Shown: one piece after another, positions 7,938-15,493 of the stretch
Layout: every line of letters begins with the position of its first letter
How positions within the stretch are numbered: position 1 is the stretch's first letter
Origin: Caldilineaceae bacterium SB0662_bin_25
GTDB lineage: Bacteria > Chloroflexota > Anaerolineae > Caldilineales > Caldilineaceae
DNA: 40,668 bases
Reading direction: 5' to 3'
Assembly (NCBI GenBank): GCA_009840225.1
Contig: VXOE01000043.1
Location: 1 to 40,668 of the forward strand
Translations under genes and position numbers: made by a program
Notes under the pieces: generated by a model
What the model was told of the DNA's origin: nothing
The model's input: only the letters and a program-made list of their open reading frames with translations
The model's database searches: none

Positions 7938-8897
7938 ATGCTCTATTCCAACATCCCAGGCATCGACAAGCCGGTCTCACGCCTCGTCCTGGGAACGATG
8001 TGGATTAACACTAAGACTCTCGACACCGCCTTCCCCGTGCTAGACGCATTCCACGCTGCCGGCGGCAACTGCCTCGACACTGCCCACGGCTATGGCGGCG
8101 GCGACAATGAACGTGCGGTCGGTCAATGGATCAACGAACGCGGCCTGCGCGACGAGATCGTCATCCTCGGCAAAGGCGCCCACCACAGCCAGGACCGCAA
8201 ACGGGTCACGCCCTACGACATCCAGTCCGACCTCCATGACAGCCTCGCCCGCTTCAAGGTGGACAGCATCGACCTCTACGTCCTGCACCGCGACGACCCC
8301 GAAGAGCCGGTCGGCCCCATTGTAGAAACGCTCCACGCAGCCAAGGAGGCCGGCCAGATCGACGCCTACGGCGGCTCCAATTGGAGCGCCGAACGCCTGC
8401 GAGAGGCCAACGAATACGCCGCCGCGCATGGCCTGACCCCCTTCGTCGCCAGCAGCCCCCAGTTCAGCCTCGCCGTCCAGATAGAGCCGCCCTGGCGAGA
8501 CTGTATCAGCGTCAGCGGGCCGGCCGGCGAGGCCTCGCGCGCCTGGTGCCGCGAGAACGGTGTAACGCTATTTGTCTGGTCCAGTCTGGCCGGCGGCTTC
8601 TTCAGCGGCCGCTTCCGTCGCGACAACCTGGACACCTTCACCGAATGGTATGATCAGCTCGCGGTCAAGGTCTACTGCGAAGAGGGGAACTTCAAGCGCC
8701 ACGACCGCGTGCAGGATTTGGCCGCCAGCAAGGGCGTCAGCGTCCCGCACATCGCCCTTGCCTACGTCTACAACCAGCCCGACGGCATCCACGCCCTGTC
8801 AGGCGCGCGTAGCACCGATGAGGTTCGCGTTAATGTGGAAGCATCCGAGATCAAGCTGTCCGTGGAGGAGATCGCTTACCTAGAGTTAAAGAGTTGA
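7938..8897 (+). CDS. Aldo/keto reductase
   Basis: Protein of 319 residues with the NADPH-dependent aldo/keto reductase barrel. The catalytic tetrad is visible: D47 and Y52 in CLDTAHGYGGGDNE, K79 in ILGKG, and H117 in YVLHRDD. The typical G-x-SNW strand follows. The frame is open from 7827, but the first 37 residues are unlike the family, while CAGGAG stands eight bases before the ATG at 7938. Family members reduce aldehydes or ketones or oxidise sugars; the adjacent sugar-acid genes suggest a carbohydrate substrate. It follows the TIM-barrel gene after 322 bases and may have its own promoter. Confidence 0.9.
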   Translation: MLYSNIPGIDKPVSRLVLGTMWINTKTLDTAFPVLDAFHAAGGNCLDTAHGYGGGDNERAVGQWINERGLRDEIVILGKGAHHSQDRKRVTPYDIQSDLHDSLARFKVDSIDLYVLHRDDPEEPVGPIVETLHAAKEAGQIDAYGGSNWSAERLREANEYAAAHGLTPFVASSPQFSLAVQIEPPWRDCISVSGPAGEASRAWCRENGVTLFVWSSLAGGFFSGRFRRDNLDTFTEWYDQLAVKVYCEEGNFKRHDRVQDLAASKGVSVPHIALAYVYNQPDGIHALSGARSTDEVRVNVEASEIKLSVEEIAYLELKS

Positions 8898-9187
8898 GCA
8901 AACGATCCTGGTGTTGGCAAAATCAACTGGATGAGAGTCCCAGATAATTGCGGCTAAGATCCCTGGTTCTTCACCGCAAAGGAAATCTACTGGTTGGTCC
9001 GTTTCTGAAGGAAGTGGTTGTGGATGAAATATGGTGACTCCTGACAAGTGGATTCCGGCGCAATCTCGCCGCAAAGGGTATTTCTCAATTGCTACCACTA
9101 CGAGTGGGTCACTGGGCCGACGTCTTCCGAAGCGGGGGGCGTTTCTTTCTAGGTCTTCACAATTCCCTAAACCGACTACGCACCTTC

Positions 9188-9547
9188 CTAGTCAGTTGTA
9201 TTCAATAGATTTCGCAGCGCGGGCAAAAGGTCGGGGATATCGGTAAGAATGATGTCCCAGATAACGTCGTTGTCCAGTCCTAAATACGCGTGCGCGACCT
9301 GGTTGCGCGTCCCGATTATCTGGCGCCACTGTATCTCTGGATGTGCCTCGCGTACTTCGCTTGGCACATGGGTTGCCGCCTCACCGATGAGTTCAATGTT
9401 GCGGAGAGTAGCGTCATAGATCAAGTTATCGTCAATGAACGCATCCAAATCCAGACCATTTGTGTAGGTAAGGACCCTTTCGCTGAATTCGCACATATCC
9501 TGGACGTAGAGCCGCCAGTGGCGCCCTTGACGCTCCTCCTCACACAT
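9188..9547 (-). CDS. hepT: HepT-like ribonuclease toxin (DUF86)
   Basis: Protein of 119 residues, all helical, with the HEPN RNase motif R-x4-H-x-Y at R81-H86-Y88. Characterised HepT toxins cleave RNA, and their motif Tyr is AMP-modified by the partner MntA, which inactivates them. The ATG at 9547 overlaps the last eight bases of mntA (ATGTGTGA), and GTGAGG just upstream serves as ribosome site. A seven-residue longer start at 9568 has no such support. The antitoxin-first, overlapping order matches known MntA/HepT modules. About 290 bases with no recognisable feature separate its 3' end from the aldo/keto reductase. Confidence 0.9.
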   Translation of the reverse strand: MCEEERQGRHWRLYVQDMCEFSERVLTYTNGLDLDAFIDDNLIYDATLRNIELIGEAATHVPSEVREAHPEIQWRQIIGTRNQVAHAYLGLDNDVIWDIILTDIPDLLPALRNLLNTTD

Positions 9548-9830
9548 TGATAGCCTCACGTTCCACATAGGGGCGCAGTTCCTTCCGCAACGCCTTTGAA
9601 GTTACCAAGTCGACGGGGTGGCCCAGCAAGTCTTCAATGTAAAACTGAACACCGAAGTATCGCTTCGATGTCGCAGGTCCGTCGAAATGTACTAGAATGT
9701 CCACGTCGCTATCCTTCTCAGCCCGGTCGCGCGCTGCCGACCCGAAAAGAGCTAGCTCAATTACGCCAAAGCGTTGCGCCAGTGTGGGCTTGTGTTCCCT
9801 GAGCAAATCCAGAATGCTCTCTCTGTTCAT
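9540..9830 (-). CDS. mntA: MntA-like minimal nucleotidyltransferase antitoxin
   Basis: Protein of 96 residues with the exact minimal nucleotidyltransferase signature GS-x10-D-x-D (G30, S31, D42, D44). Members paired with HepT transfer AMP from ATP to the toxin's active-site Tyr and so act as enzymatic antitoxins. It is the first gene of a two-gene operon with hepT and overlaps it by eight bases. Its ATG lies 54 bases beyond the hairpin that terminates tmRNA, so it needs its own promoter in that short gap; none of good quality is visible. Confidence 0.9.
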   Translation of the reverse strand: MNRESILDLLREHKPTLAQRFGVIELALFGSAARDRAEKDSDVDILVHFDGPATSKRYFGVQFYIEDLLGHPVDLVTSKALRKELRPYVEREAINV

Positions 9831-9883
9831 GGCCCGTCTCTATTGTCAGTCCAATGGCAATTAGCTGCTCGTCCTTATGGTGG

Positions 9884-9922
9884 AAATCAAAAGGCGATCC
9901 GGGACAGATTCCGGATCGCCTT
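9884..9922 (-). terminator. Rho-independent terminator of tmRNA
   Basis: A perfect 12-bp inverted repeat (AAGGCGATCCGG at 9891-9902 with its complement at 9911-9922) encloses an eight-base loop. Read on the minus strand it is followed by TTTTGATTT. It begins 39 bases after the tmRNA 3' end, where the ssrA terminator is expected. Confidence 0.85.
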
Positions 9923-9961
9923 CCTCATCGCGACGCCCTTCCCTCTTGCGCCCCTCTACAC

Positions 9962-10372
9962 TGGTGGAGATGGCGGGAATCGAACCCGCGTCCGAAACAT
10001 CCGCCCTGAAACGTCTACAAGCTTAGTTGACCTATGTCAGTTTTGTCGGCGGGCCTCGGATCAACACGAGGCGCATCGCTGACTAGCCGATTCTCTTAGG
10101 CAACGCTATCGGCGTACCGATGCCGCAGCTCACAGTATATGACAGCTACCGCCCGGCCTGCTGGCCCCGCCGGGGCGGGCCGTGGCCCCTTTTAAAGGGC
10201 CGGTGGCTTACTTAGGCCGCCGCAGCCGCAGAAGCGGCCGGGGTGAAACCAAAGTTGAAAGCCATGCCTGTGTTCTTGGCATTTGTATGTGTTTGCGCCT
10301 TTTTTACGTAGTCGACGCTCTACGGCTTGCAGTCTCAGGCCTGACAATGCCCCGTCGAAGCCGTTCATCCCC
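9962..10372 (-). ncRNA. ssrA: Transfer-messenger RNA (tmRNA)
   Basis: RNA of about 411 nt. The 5' end GGGGATGAACGGCTTCGACG pairs with the 3' end through the tRNA-like acceptor (GGGGATG with CATCTCC), followed by an encoded ACCA. A T-arm with GGTTCGATTCC is present near the 3' end. tmRNA rescues stalled ribosomes by acting as both tRNA-Ala and mRNA. The tag frame best supported is 10280-10212: it starts AKNTGMAFNF, ends SAAAAA, then TAA. At 22 residues it is longer than the common 10 or so, and the resume codon could lie up to six codons further upstream. A good promoter and terminator bracket the gene. Confidence 0.95.
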
Positions 10373-10381
10373 ATCGAACCC

Positions 10382-10410
10382 ATTATAGCCCTTTTCACAG
10401 GCTTGGTCAA
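10382..10410 (-). promoter_or_regulatory. Strong sigma70 promoter of tmRNA
   Basis: On the minus strand TTGACC (10405-10410) and a perfect TATAAT (10382-10387) are 17 bases apart. Initiation would fall close to or a few bases before the mature 5' end at 10372. The -35 overlaps the last codons of the GNAT gene upstream. Confidence 0.85.
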
Positions 10411-10949
10411 GAATTTCCGCGTGCAACCGCCAGAGGATTCAGCGACTGGGCCGCCGGCGGCAGAGCCATCAAGAAGTATACCGAGTCGTTCTCCAGGCTG
10501 GGTTGAATGCCAAATCCCATGGATATCTTCAGATGGTAGTTGGCGTAGTTTTCGTATGCACTGCGTGAGCGGACCTGGCAGCATCCCAGATCCTGTGCAC
10601 GACGAATTGCCTCCAACTGCAGTGAACGCCCAATCCCTTGATTGCGCTCCCCCGGTAGCACGCCGAACGCGATGATCTTCGCTTCGTACAGGACTCCGTC
10701 TCGAAAGACGATCGGCGGTCTCCCTTCGTCCTCTCCCAGTCGCTGCACGACAAATCGCAGAAATCCTACTGGCCGGTCCTCTACGAGCGCGGCGAATACG
10801 TGACTGGAGCGGAAATGTCCAGCCTGTACCTCAATGTAAGGCTGCTGTTCCAGATGCACAACAACTGGCCAAAGCTGCGCCCACAACTGGCTTTCCTCAG
10901 TCACTTCCACAATCTTCACTTCTACTTCCCTACCTGCATCCCTGCCCAT
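10407..10949 (-). CDS. GNAT-family N-acetyltransferase
   Basis: Protein of 180 residues. The acetyl-CoA-binding motif A of the GNAT fold is clear: AFGVLPGERNQGIGRSLQLEAI with R-x-x-G-x-G, followed by the C-terminal motif-B region around ENYANYHLKISMGF. Such enzymes acetylate amines on small molecules, peptides or antibiotics; the substrate is unknown. GAGGAG lies just upstream of the ATG at 10949. The start is 22 bases after the stop of the MFS transporter gene, so the two are probably co-transcribed, as many efflux/acetyltransferase resistance pairs are. That resistance link is inference only. Confidence 0.85.
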   Translation of the reverse strand: MGRDAGREVEVKIVEVTEESQLWAQLWPVVVHLEQQPYIEVQAGHFRSSHVFAALVEDRPVGFLRFVVQRLGEDEGRPPIVFRDGVLYEAKIIAFGVLPGERNQGIGRSLQLEAIRRAQDLGCCQVRSRSAYENYANYHLKISMGFGIQPSLENDSVYFLMALPPAAQSLNPLAVARGNS

Positions 10950-10971
10950 CGACTCTCCTCATATGAGTTTC

Positions 10972-12213
10972 TCAGTCTCCGACTTCCTCGTCACTCGGCG
11001 ACCGGTCTCTTCTCGCCAGCGCCAGCAGCCACTGCGCCGGCAACAGAACCGCTGAAGAGACAGTCAGCGCCACCGGAATGCGCGTCGCCGTCCCTATCCA
11101 GCCCAGAACCGGCCCGCCGGCCGCTTGCCCTATGGAGTTCGCCTGTCCCCACAGCGAAATGACCGTCGCCCGCTGCGCACTGCGCGTATTGCGCACGACC
11201 CAGGCGTTCTCCAGCGGCTCAATCGTGCTGCGGCACAAGTTGATTCCCCACAAGGCCACTATCGCCGCCCAGAAACTGCGCGTCCAGGAAAGGAAGAGCA
11301 GACTGGCCGGTAACAGCCCGTAGAGCATCGTCAACCAGTTGATGGCTCGCGCCTGTTCCTCGGCTGCCCGTCCCCGCCTCGCCAGTTCGTTGGCCGCGAT
11401 CCCGGTCAACGTTGCCCCTGCACCGATGACACCGAACCAGAAAATCGAGTCCTCCAGGCCGAAGAAGGAGGGAAAGTCAAAGCTGTCCAGCAGATGCGGC
11501 GTCCACAGACGGTCATAGCCCTCGCTGTATAGCCCGGTCACCAGGCTGAGACCAACGACAATGCGCAGCGCCGGATGGCTTCGCACCGCGCCCCACCCTG
11601 CGCGGGCAGTGTTCGCCACCTGCTTCCACGTCTCCCTCTCTTCCGGCGGCGTGGGCCGAAATCCACTTTCAGGCATGATCAGTGCCATGGCAACGGCCAA
11701 AGCGAGGTACAGCACTCCGCCGGCCAGGATCGGCAGTTGCAGCCAGCGGCTCGCCAGCCACACGCTGAACCCGATACCAACAAAACCCGCTATCAGTTCG
11801 ACCTGCGCCGAACGCAAATAAACCGGAGCGGCCGCTTCGACGCCGATCTCATCCGCCAGCCAGGCCTGCAACGCACCGCTGAGAAAAGTATAGCCGATTC
11901 CCCACAGCACCTGCGCGCCAAGCACCGCCCAAAACATCGGGATCGACCCCTCCAGCAGAAATCCGCAGCCCACCAGCGCCAGCCCGATGATCACCGACAG
12001 CCGCCGCGAATAGACGTCGGCCACCGCGCCCGTCGGCACTTCGAACAACAGGACCGTCACCTCCAGCACAGTGCCTACCAGCACCATCTGCAGAGGATTC
12101 AGGCCCACAGTCTCCACCTGGTAAATCAGGTTGATCGTGAATACCAGCGCATTAAAGAGCGCCCGCCCGCCGCCAATGAAAAGATAAATACGGGTCGGAT
12201 TCTGCTTCAGCAA
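10972..12213 (-). CDS. Major facilitator superfamily transporter
   Basis: Protein of 413 residues with about 12 hydrophobic segments. After the second helix there is the MFS loop signature in the form EVPTGAVADVYSRR. It probably moves a small solute or drug across the inner membrane with proton coupling. The likely start is TTG at 12213, giving MLKQNPTRIYLF, where relatives begin; no good ribosome site is visible, so the start is uncertain. The gene lies downstream of the SRP RNA on the same strand and upstream of a GNAT acetyltransferase. No substrate can be assigned. Confidence 0.88.
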   Translation of the reverse strand: MLKQNPTRIYLFIGGGRALFNALVFTINLIYQVETVGLNPLQMVLVGTVLEVTVLLFEVPTGAVADVYSRRLSVIIGLALVGCGFLLEGSIPMFWAVLGAQVLWGIGYTFLSGALQAWLADEIGVEAAAPVYLRSAQVELIAGFVGIGFSVWLASRWLQLPILAGGVLYLALAVAMALIMPESGFRPTPPEERETWKQVANTARAGWGAVRSHPALRIVVGLSLVTGLYSEGYDRLWTPHLLDSFDFPSFFGLEDSIFWFGVIGAGATLTGIAANELARRGRAAEEQARAINWLTMLYGLLPASLLFLSWTRSFWAAIVALWGINLCRSTIEPLENAWVVRNTRSAQRATVISLWGQANSIGQAAGGPVLGWIGTATRIPVALTVSSAVLLPAQWLLALARRDRSPSDEEVGD

Positions 12214-12351
12214 GGGGATTCAAGTCCGTGTGCCCGCGCCGTCCTGCCCGGGAAGCGAGGTGAGCGCCCGGTCTGCAGGGCTGGCGGCGGTCCGCCGGCG
12301 TCTAAAGGCGAAATGGCTGTATGGGTCCAAAAGAAGTCGCGTGTTCGCACC

Positions 12352-12470
12352 GCTTCGCCAGATGCCAGGCGCCCCTGTGGCACCCAGAGCGAATCGCTTA
12401 CCGCTGCTGCCTTCCGGCCCTGACGGGGTTCACGGTGCCCTGCCGCACAGGACCCAGCAACTGACGAAGC
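12352..12470 (-). ncRNA. ffs: Bacterial small signal recognition particle RNA (4.5S)
   Basis: About 119 nt, folding as one long hairpin. The terminal ten bases pair (GCTTCGTCAG with CTGGCGAAGC). The apical SRP domain is conserved: GGGCCGGAAGGCAGCAG at 12420-12404, containing the GGAA tetraloop and the internal loop that bind Ffh. It partners Ffh/FtsY in co-translational targeting. It starts 17 bases after the tRNA-Ser 3' end and probably shares its transcript. No strong terminator is visible downstream. End positions are inferred from pairing. Confidence 0.92.
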
Positions 12471-12485
12471 GATGCAAACACGCGA

Positions 12486-12574
<89 letters not shown>

Positions 12575-12634
12575 GAACTGAAAGCGTCGGCCCACACTGC
12601 AAACTGGCGCCGACTCTCTTCAAAAAGCCGAATC

Positions 12635-12663
12635 AGTATAGCCAAACGGCATAGGACAGGCAA
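12635..12663 (-). promoter_or_regulatory. Promoter of the tRNA-Ser/SRP RNA transcript
   Basis: On the minus strand TTGCCT (12658-12663) and TATACT (12635-12640) are 17 bases apart. The predicted start is about 54 bases before the mature tRNA 5' end, a normal leader for RNase P processing. Confidence 0.65.
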
Positions 12664-12719
12664 ATCCGGGGTATTGAGGATGCGATGCAAAACGCCCCCC
12701 GCAACACGCAGTACCGCCG

Positions 12720-12739
12720 ATTTCGCTTCCCCGCGAAAT
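12720..12739 (-). terminator. Hairpin after hemB
   Basis: A perfect 7-bp inverted repeat (ATTTCGC and GCGAAAT around a six-base loop) begins 11 bases after the hemB stop. No T-run follows, so it may be a weak or factor-assisted terminator, or a 3'-end stabiliser. It separates the heme operon from the promoter of tRNA-Ser. Confidence 0.4.
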
Positions 12740-12750
12740 GACAAATGTCC

Positions 12751-13815
12751 CTACTGCCTCCCGGCCAGCCAGCGCGCCGCGTCCTTGGCAAAATAGGTCA
12801 GTATCATGTCCGCTCCGGCTCTCTTGATGCTTGTCAGGCTCTCCAGAGCGCACTTTTCCAGTTCGAGCCAGCCATTGGCCGCGGCCGCGTGCAGCATCGC
12901 ATACTCCCCGCTCACCTGATACGCGGCCGTCGGCAGGTTGAACTCCTCCCGCACCGCCGCCAGCACATCCAGATAGGGCAGCGCCGGTTTGACCATGATC
13001 ATGTCGGCCCCCTCGGCTACGTCTAGCGCAACCTCCTTCAGCGCCTCGCGGCGATTGGCCGGGTCCATCTGATACTGGCTGCGGTCGCCAAAGGAGGGAG
13101 GACTTTCCGCTGCCTCGCGGAAAGGACCATAGAAGCTGCTGGCGTATTTGGCTGCGTAACTCAATATCGGCACAAGCTCAAGCCCGGCCCCGTCCAGCGC
13201 ACCGCGGATCGAACCCACCATGCCGTCCAGCATCGCCGACGGCGCTATGATGTCTGCACCGGCTTCGGCATGCACGACCGACGCCCGTCCCAACAGCTCC
13301 AGCGTCGGGTCGTTGAGCAGATAGCCCTCCGGCAGCGCACTGTCGTAAGCGTCCACCGTCGGAAAATTGACGATTCCGCAGTGCCCGTGATCCGTATATT
13401 CACAGAAACACATGTCGGAAATAACGATCAGTTCCGGCGCGGCCTCCTTGAGTGCCCGGATCGCCTCGGGCACTACCCCGTGAGGATTGAAGTTGTCGCT
13501 GCCGCACCAATCCTTTTCCTCCGGAATCCCAAACAGGAGCACTGCCGGAATGCCGAGCTCCAAAACCGACTCGGCCTCCCTGGCCAGTTCGTCCACTGAA
13601 AGTTGGAACTGCCCCGGCATAGAAGCGATTGGGCGGCGTTCCTCCCGCCCGTAGCGCACGAACAGCGGATAGATGAAGTCGGCCGGCGAGAGCGCTGTCT
13701 CACGCACCATCCGCCGCAACGCCGGGCTGATCCGCATCCGCCGCGGGCGCAGAGCCCGCTCCGCAGCAGTCGCATGACCGTTGATGGTGGTCTGCACAGG
13801 CTGTAAGGTATTCAT
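12751..13815 (-). CDS. hemB: Delta-aminolevulinic acid dehydratase (porphobilinogen synthase)
   Basis: Protein of 354 residues that joins two 5-aminolevulinates into porphobilinogen, an early step of tetrapyrrole synthesis. Both Schiff-base lysines are present: K223 in [12 protein letters not shown] and K276 in [12 protein letters not shown]. The Zn2+-binding cysteine set is C136, C138 and C146 in [14 protein letters not shown], so this is the zinc-type enzyme. The ATG at 13815 is preferred over an upstream in-frame TTG at 13848, although the ribosome site is weak. About 25 extra residues precede the conserved RMRISPALR start. It is the last gene of the heme operon, 66 bases after the methyltransferase. 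Confidence 0.96.
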   Translation of the reverse strand: MNTLQPVQTTINGHATAAERALRPRRMRISPALRRMVRETALSPADFIYPLFVRYGREERRPIASMPGQFQLSVDELAREAESVLELGIPAVLLFGIPEEKDWCGSDNFNPHGVVPEAIRALKEAAPELIVISDMCFCEYTDHGHCGIVNFPTVDAYDSALPEGYLLNDPTLELLGRASVVHAEAGADIIAPSAMLDGMVGSIRGALDGAGLELVPILSYAAKYASSFYGPFREAAESPPSFGDRSQYQMDPANRREALKEVALDVAEGADMIMVKPALPYLDVLAAVREEFNLPTAAYQVSGEYAMLHAAAANGWLELEKCALESLTSIKRAGADMILTYFAKDAARWLAGRQ

Positions 13816-13881
13816 AGTTTCTGTGCCATGTTCCCTACTGAATGGCAAGCAAACGATATCGCATCCACCGCCTGCCCCGCA

Positions 13882-14652
13882 TCACATGAGTTGACCCCAA
13901 TATAGATTCGTCTCGTATGGGAATGCAAGCACGCCGTCCTCCTGGTGCCGGTCAAATAGCCCACGCAGGGCTTGGACGAACCACTTGTGTCGCCGGTCAG
14001 ATGGCAGCGGCGAATACGAAGATGAGAGGGCCCGCCCGCGCAGCTGGTCCCAAGTATAAGACTGAAGATTGGGAAAGCGGGCTTGCGACAGCGGTGCACC
14101 GTTGTCCAGAAAATTGTCGACTGTCACAGGTCTAATGTTCTTTTCCGCTACCTTCTGGTAATCCTGATTCAGTTCCCCCAAAATCGATTCGTACTCCCGC
14201 GTCACAATGGATTGGGCGGCAGGTCGGGAATTCCAGACAAGAACAATCCAGCCGGCAGGCCGCAATATCCGTCTGAACTCCTCCCGCGTACGCGCCGGCT
14301 CGAACCAGTGGAACGCCTGTCCCGCGGTCACCAGATCGAACGATTCTCCGGGCAGACCGCTGCTTTCCGCAGTCCCGTCTACGCTGCGAAAGTTTCGCCG
14401 GTCGCGCATGTATCGGTCTCCCGCCTCGCGCATGGCCGCATTCGGCTCCACCCCGGTCACGTCGCAGCCAAGTTCGACGAATGGCTCAGACAGGAATCCT
14501 GTTCCGGAGCCGACATCAGCCACCTGCCAGTCGCTTGCAAGACCGATCTCTCTCTTCAGAAATGGGATGATCGCCTGGGGATAGCGCGGCCGGTACCTGA
14601 GATAATTCTCGGCGCGACCGTTGAAGCGGACGCTGGAATCCGGCGTCGTCAT
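13882..14652 (-). CDS. Class I SAM-dependent methyltransferase
   Basis: Protein of 256 residues. The SAM-binding motif I is at 44-53 (VADVGSGTGF) and the acidic end of strand 2 is at E69 (VTGVEP). The N-terminal RFNGRAENYLRYRPRYP is typical of a widespread generic methyltransferase family. Its ATG shares the four bases ATGA with the hemD stop, so translation is coupled to heme synthesis genes. That position suggests a tetrapyrrole-linked or housekeeping role, but the family has no fixed substrate. It does not resemble SUMT (CobA) or other class III tetrapyrrole methylases. Confidence 0.88.
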   Translation of the reverse strand: MTTPDSSVRFNGRAENYLRYRPRYPQAIIPFLKREIGLASDWQVADVGSGTGFLSEPFVELGCDVTGVEPNAAMREAGDRYMRDRRNFRSVDGTAESSGLPGESFDLVTAGQAFHWFEPARTREEFRRILRPAGWIVLVWNSRPAAQSIVTREYESILGELNQDYQKVAEKNIRPVTVDNFLDNGAPLSQARFPNLQSYTWDQLRGRALSSSYSPLPSDRRHKWFVQALRGLFDRHQEDGVLAFPYETNLYWGQLM

Positions 14653-15449
14653 CGGCGGCGGCTGGCAAAATAGGACTTCAGGCTCTGTACCAGCCCCTCG
14701 ACCGTACGACTCTCGGCCACCACCTGCACCGGCAGCTCATGCCGCCGCGCCGCCTCCGCCGTCATCGGGCCGATGCAGGCCACGGTCACGTCACAGAGCA
14801 TGCCGGCGTCACCGCTCTCGGACTTGAGCCGGCTCACAAAATTGTGCACCGTCGAGGCGCTCGTAAACAGGACGACGTCCACGTCTCCCTGCCAGAAATG
14901 TTGCGGCAGATCATCACCGCCATGGCCAACAACCGTCTGGTAGGCAGCCACCGACCGTACCTCGGCGCCGGCCCGCTGCAGAGCCTTTACCAGCACCGGA
15001 CGCGCAATTGCCGACTGCGGCAGAAATACCCGGCTTCCTTTCCCCACATGCAGGCTGGCAGCGAGCGATTCCGCCACATATTCATCCGGCAACAGGTCGA
15101 CGACGAGATTCAACTCCTGTGCAATCGCTGTCGCCGTAGCCGAGCCAACGGCCGCCACCTTTGTTTTGGACTGGGTTATGCTTTCAAGCCCTATGCCCAG
15201 TTCTCGTAACCGGTCGGCCAATATGTATACGGTGTTGGTGCTGGTCACAATAAGCCAGTCGAACTGGCCGCGGGCCAACTCCGTGAGCGCTGCATCGAAT
15301 TCGGCATAATCGGCGCAAGGCTCTATCTCGACCGTCGGATAGTGCAACACTTGGGCGCCTTCTGCTTCCAGCAATCGAGTCAGATCCGGCGCCTGGCGTA
15401 TGGCGCGCGTGTTGGCGATTCGAAGGCCCGTTAGATTCTGCGTAGTCAT
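14649..15449 (-). CDS. hemD: Uroporphyrinogen-III synthase
   Basis: Protein of 266 residues with the bilobed HemD layout. The first lobe includes the strand FDWLIVTSTNTVYIL; the second has VDVVLFTSASTVHNFV, the usual S/T-rich repeat of that motif. HemD closes hydroxymethylbilane with inversion of ring D to give uroporphyrinogen III. HemD is poorly conserved in general, but its place directly after hemC confirms the call. It starts 44 bases after the hemC stop and overlaps the methyltransferase by four bases. Confidence 0.93.
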   Translation of the reverse strand: MTTQNLTGLRIANTRAIRQAPDLTRLLEAEGAQVLHYPTVEIEPCADYAEFDAALTELARGQFDWLIVTSTNTVYILADRLRELGIGLESITQSKTKVAAVGSATATAIAQELNLVVDLLPDEYVAESLAASLHVGKGSRVFLPQSAIARPVLVKALQRAGAEVRSVAAYQTVVGHGGDDLPQHFWQGDVDVVLFTSASTVHNFVSRLKSESGDAGMLCDVTVACIGPMTAEAARRHELPVQVVAESRTVEGLVQSLKSYFASRRR

Positions 15450-15493
15450 CTGAACTGTTCTTTCTCTTCTGGGTGGAAACGGCTATCGGTCGA

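Noticed and set aside
8898-9962. Attachment-site repeat of the tmRNA 3' end flanking the HepT/MntA module
   Set aside because: No second copy of the ssrA 3' end sequence was found by eye in this stretch, so an integrated element is not supported.
10192-10584. Open frame of 130 codons running through tmRNA
   Set aside because: It overlaps the structured ssrA gene and its promoter and reads a different frame from the tag; not a protein gene.
11575-12423. Open frame of 282 codons on the plus strand over the MFS gene and SRP RNA
   Set aside because: His/Gln/Arg-rich antisense product without domains; overlaps a clear transporter and an RNA gene.
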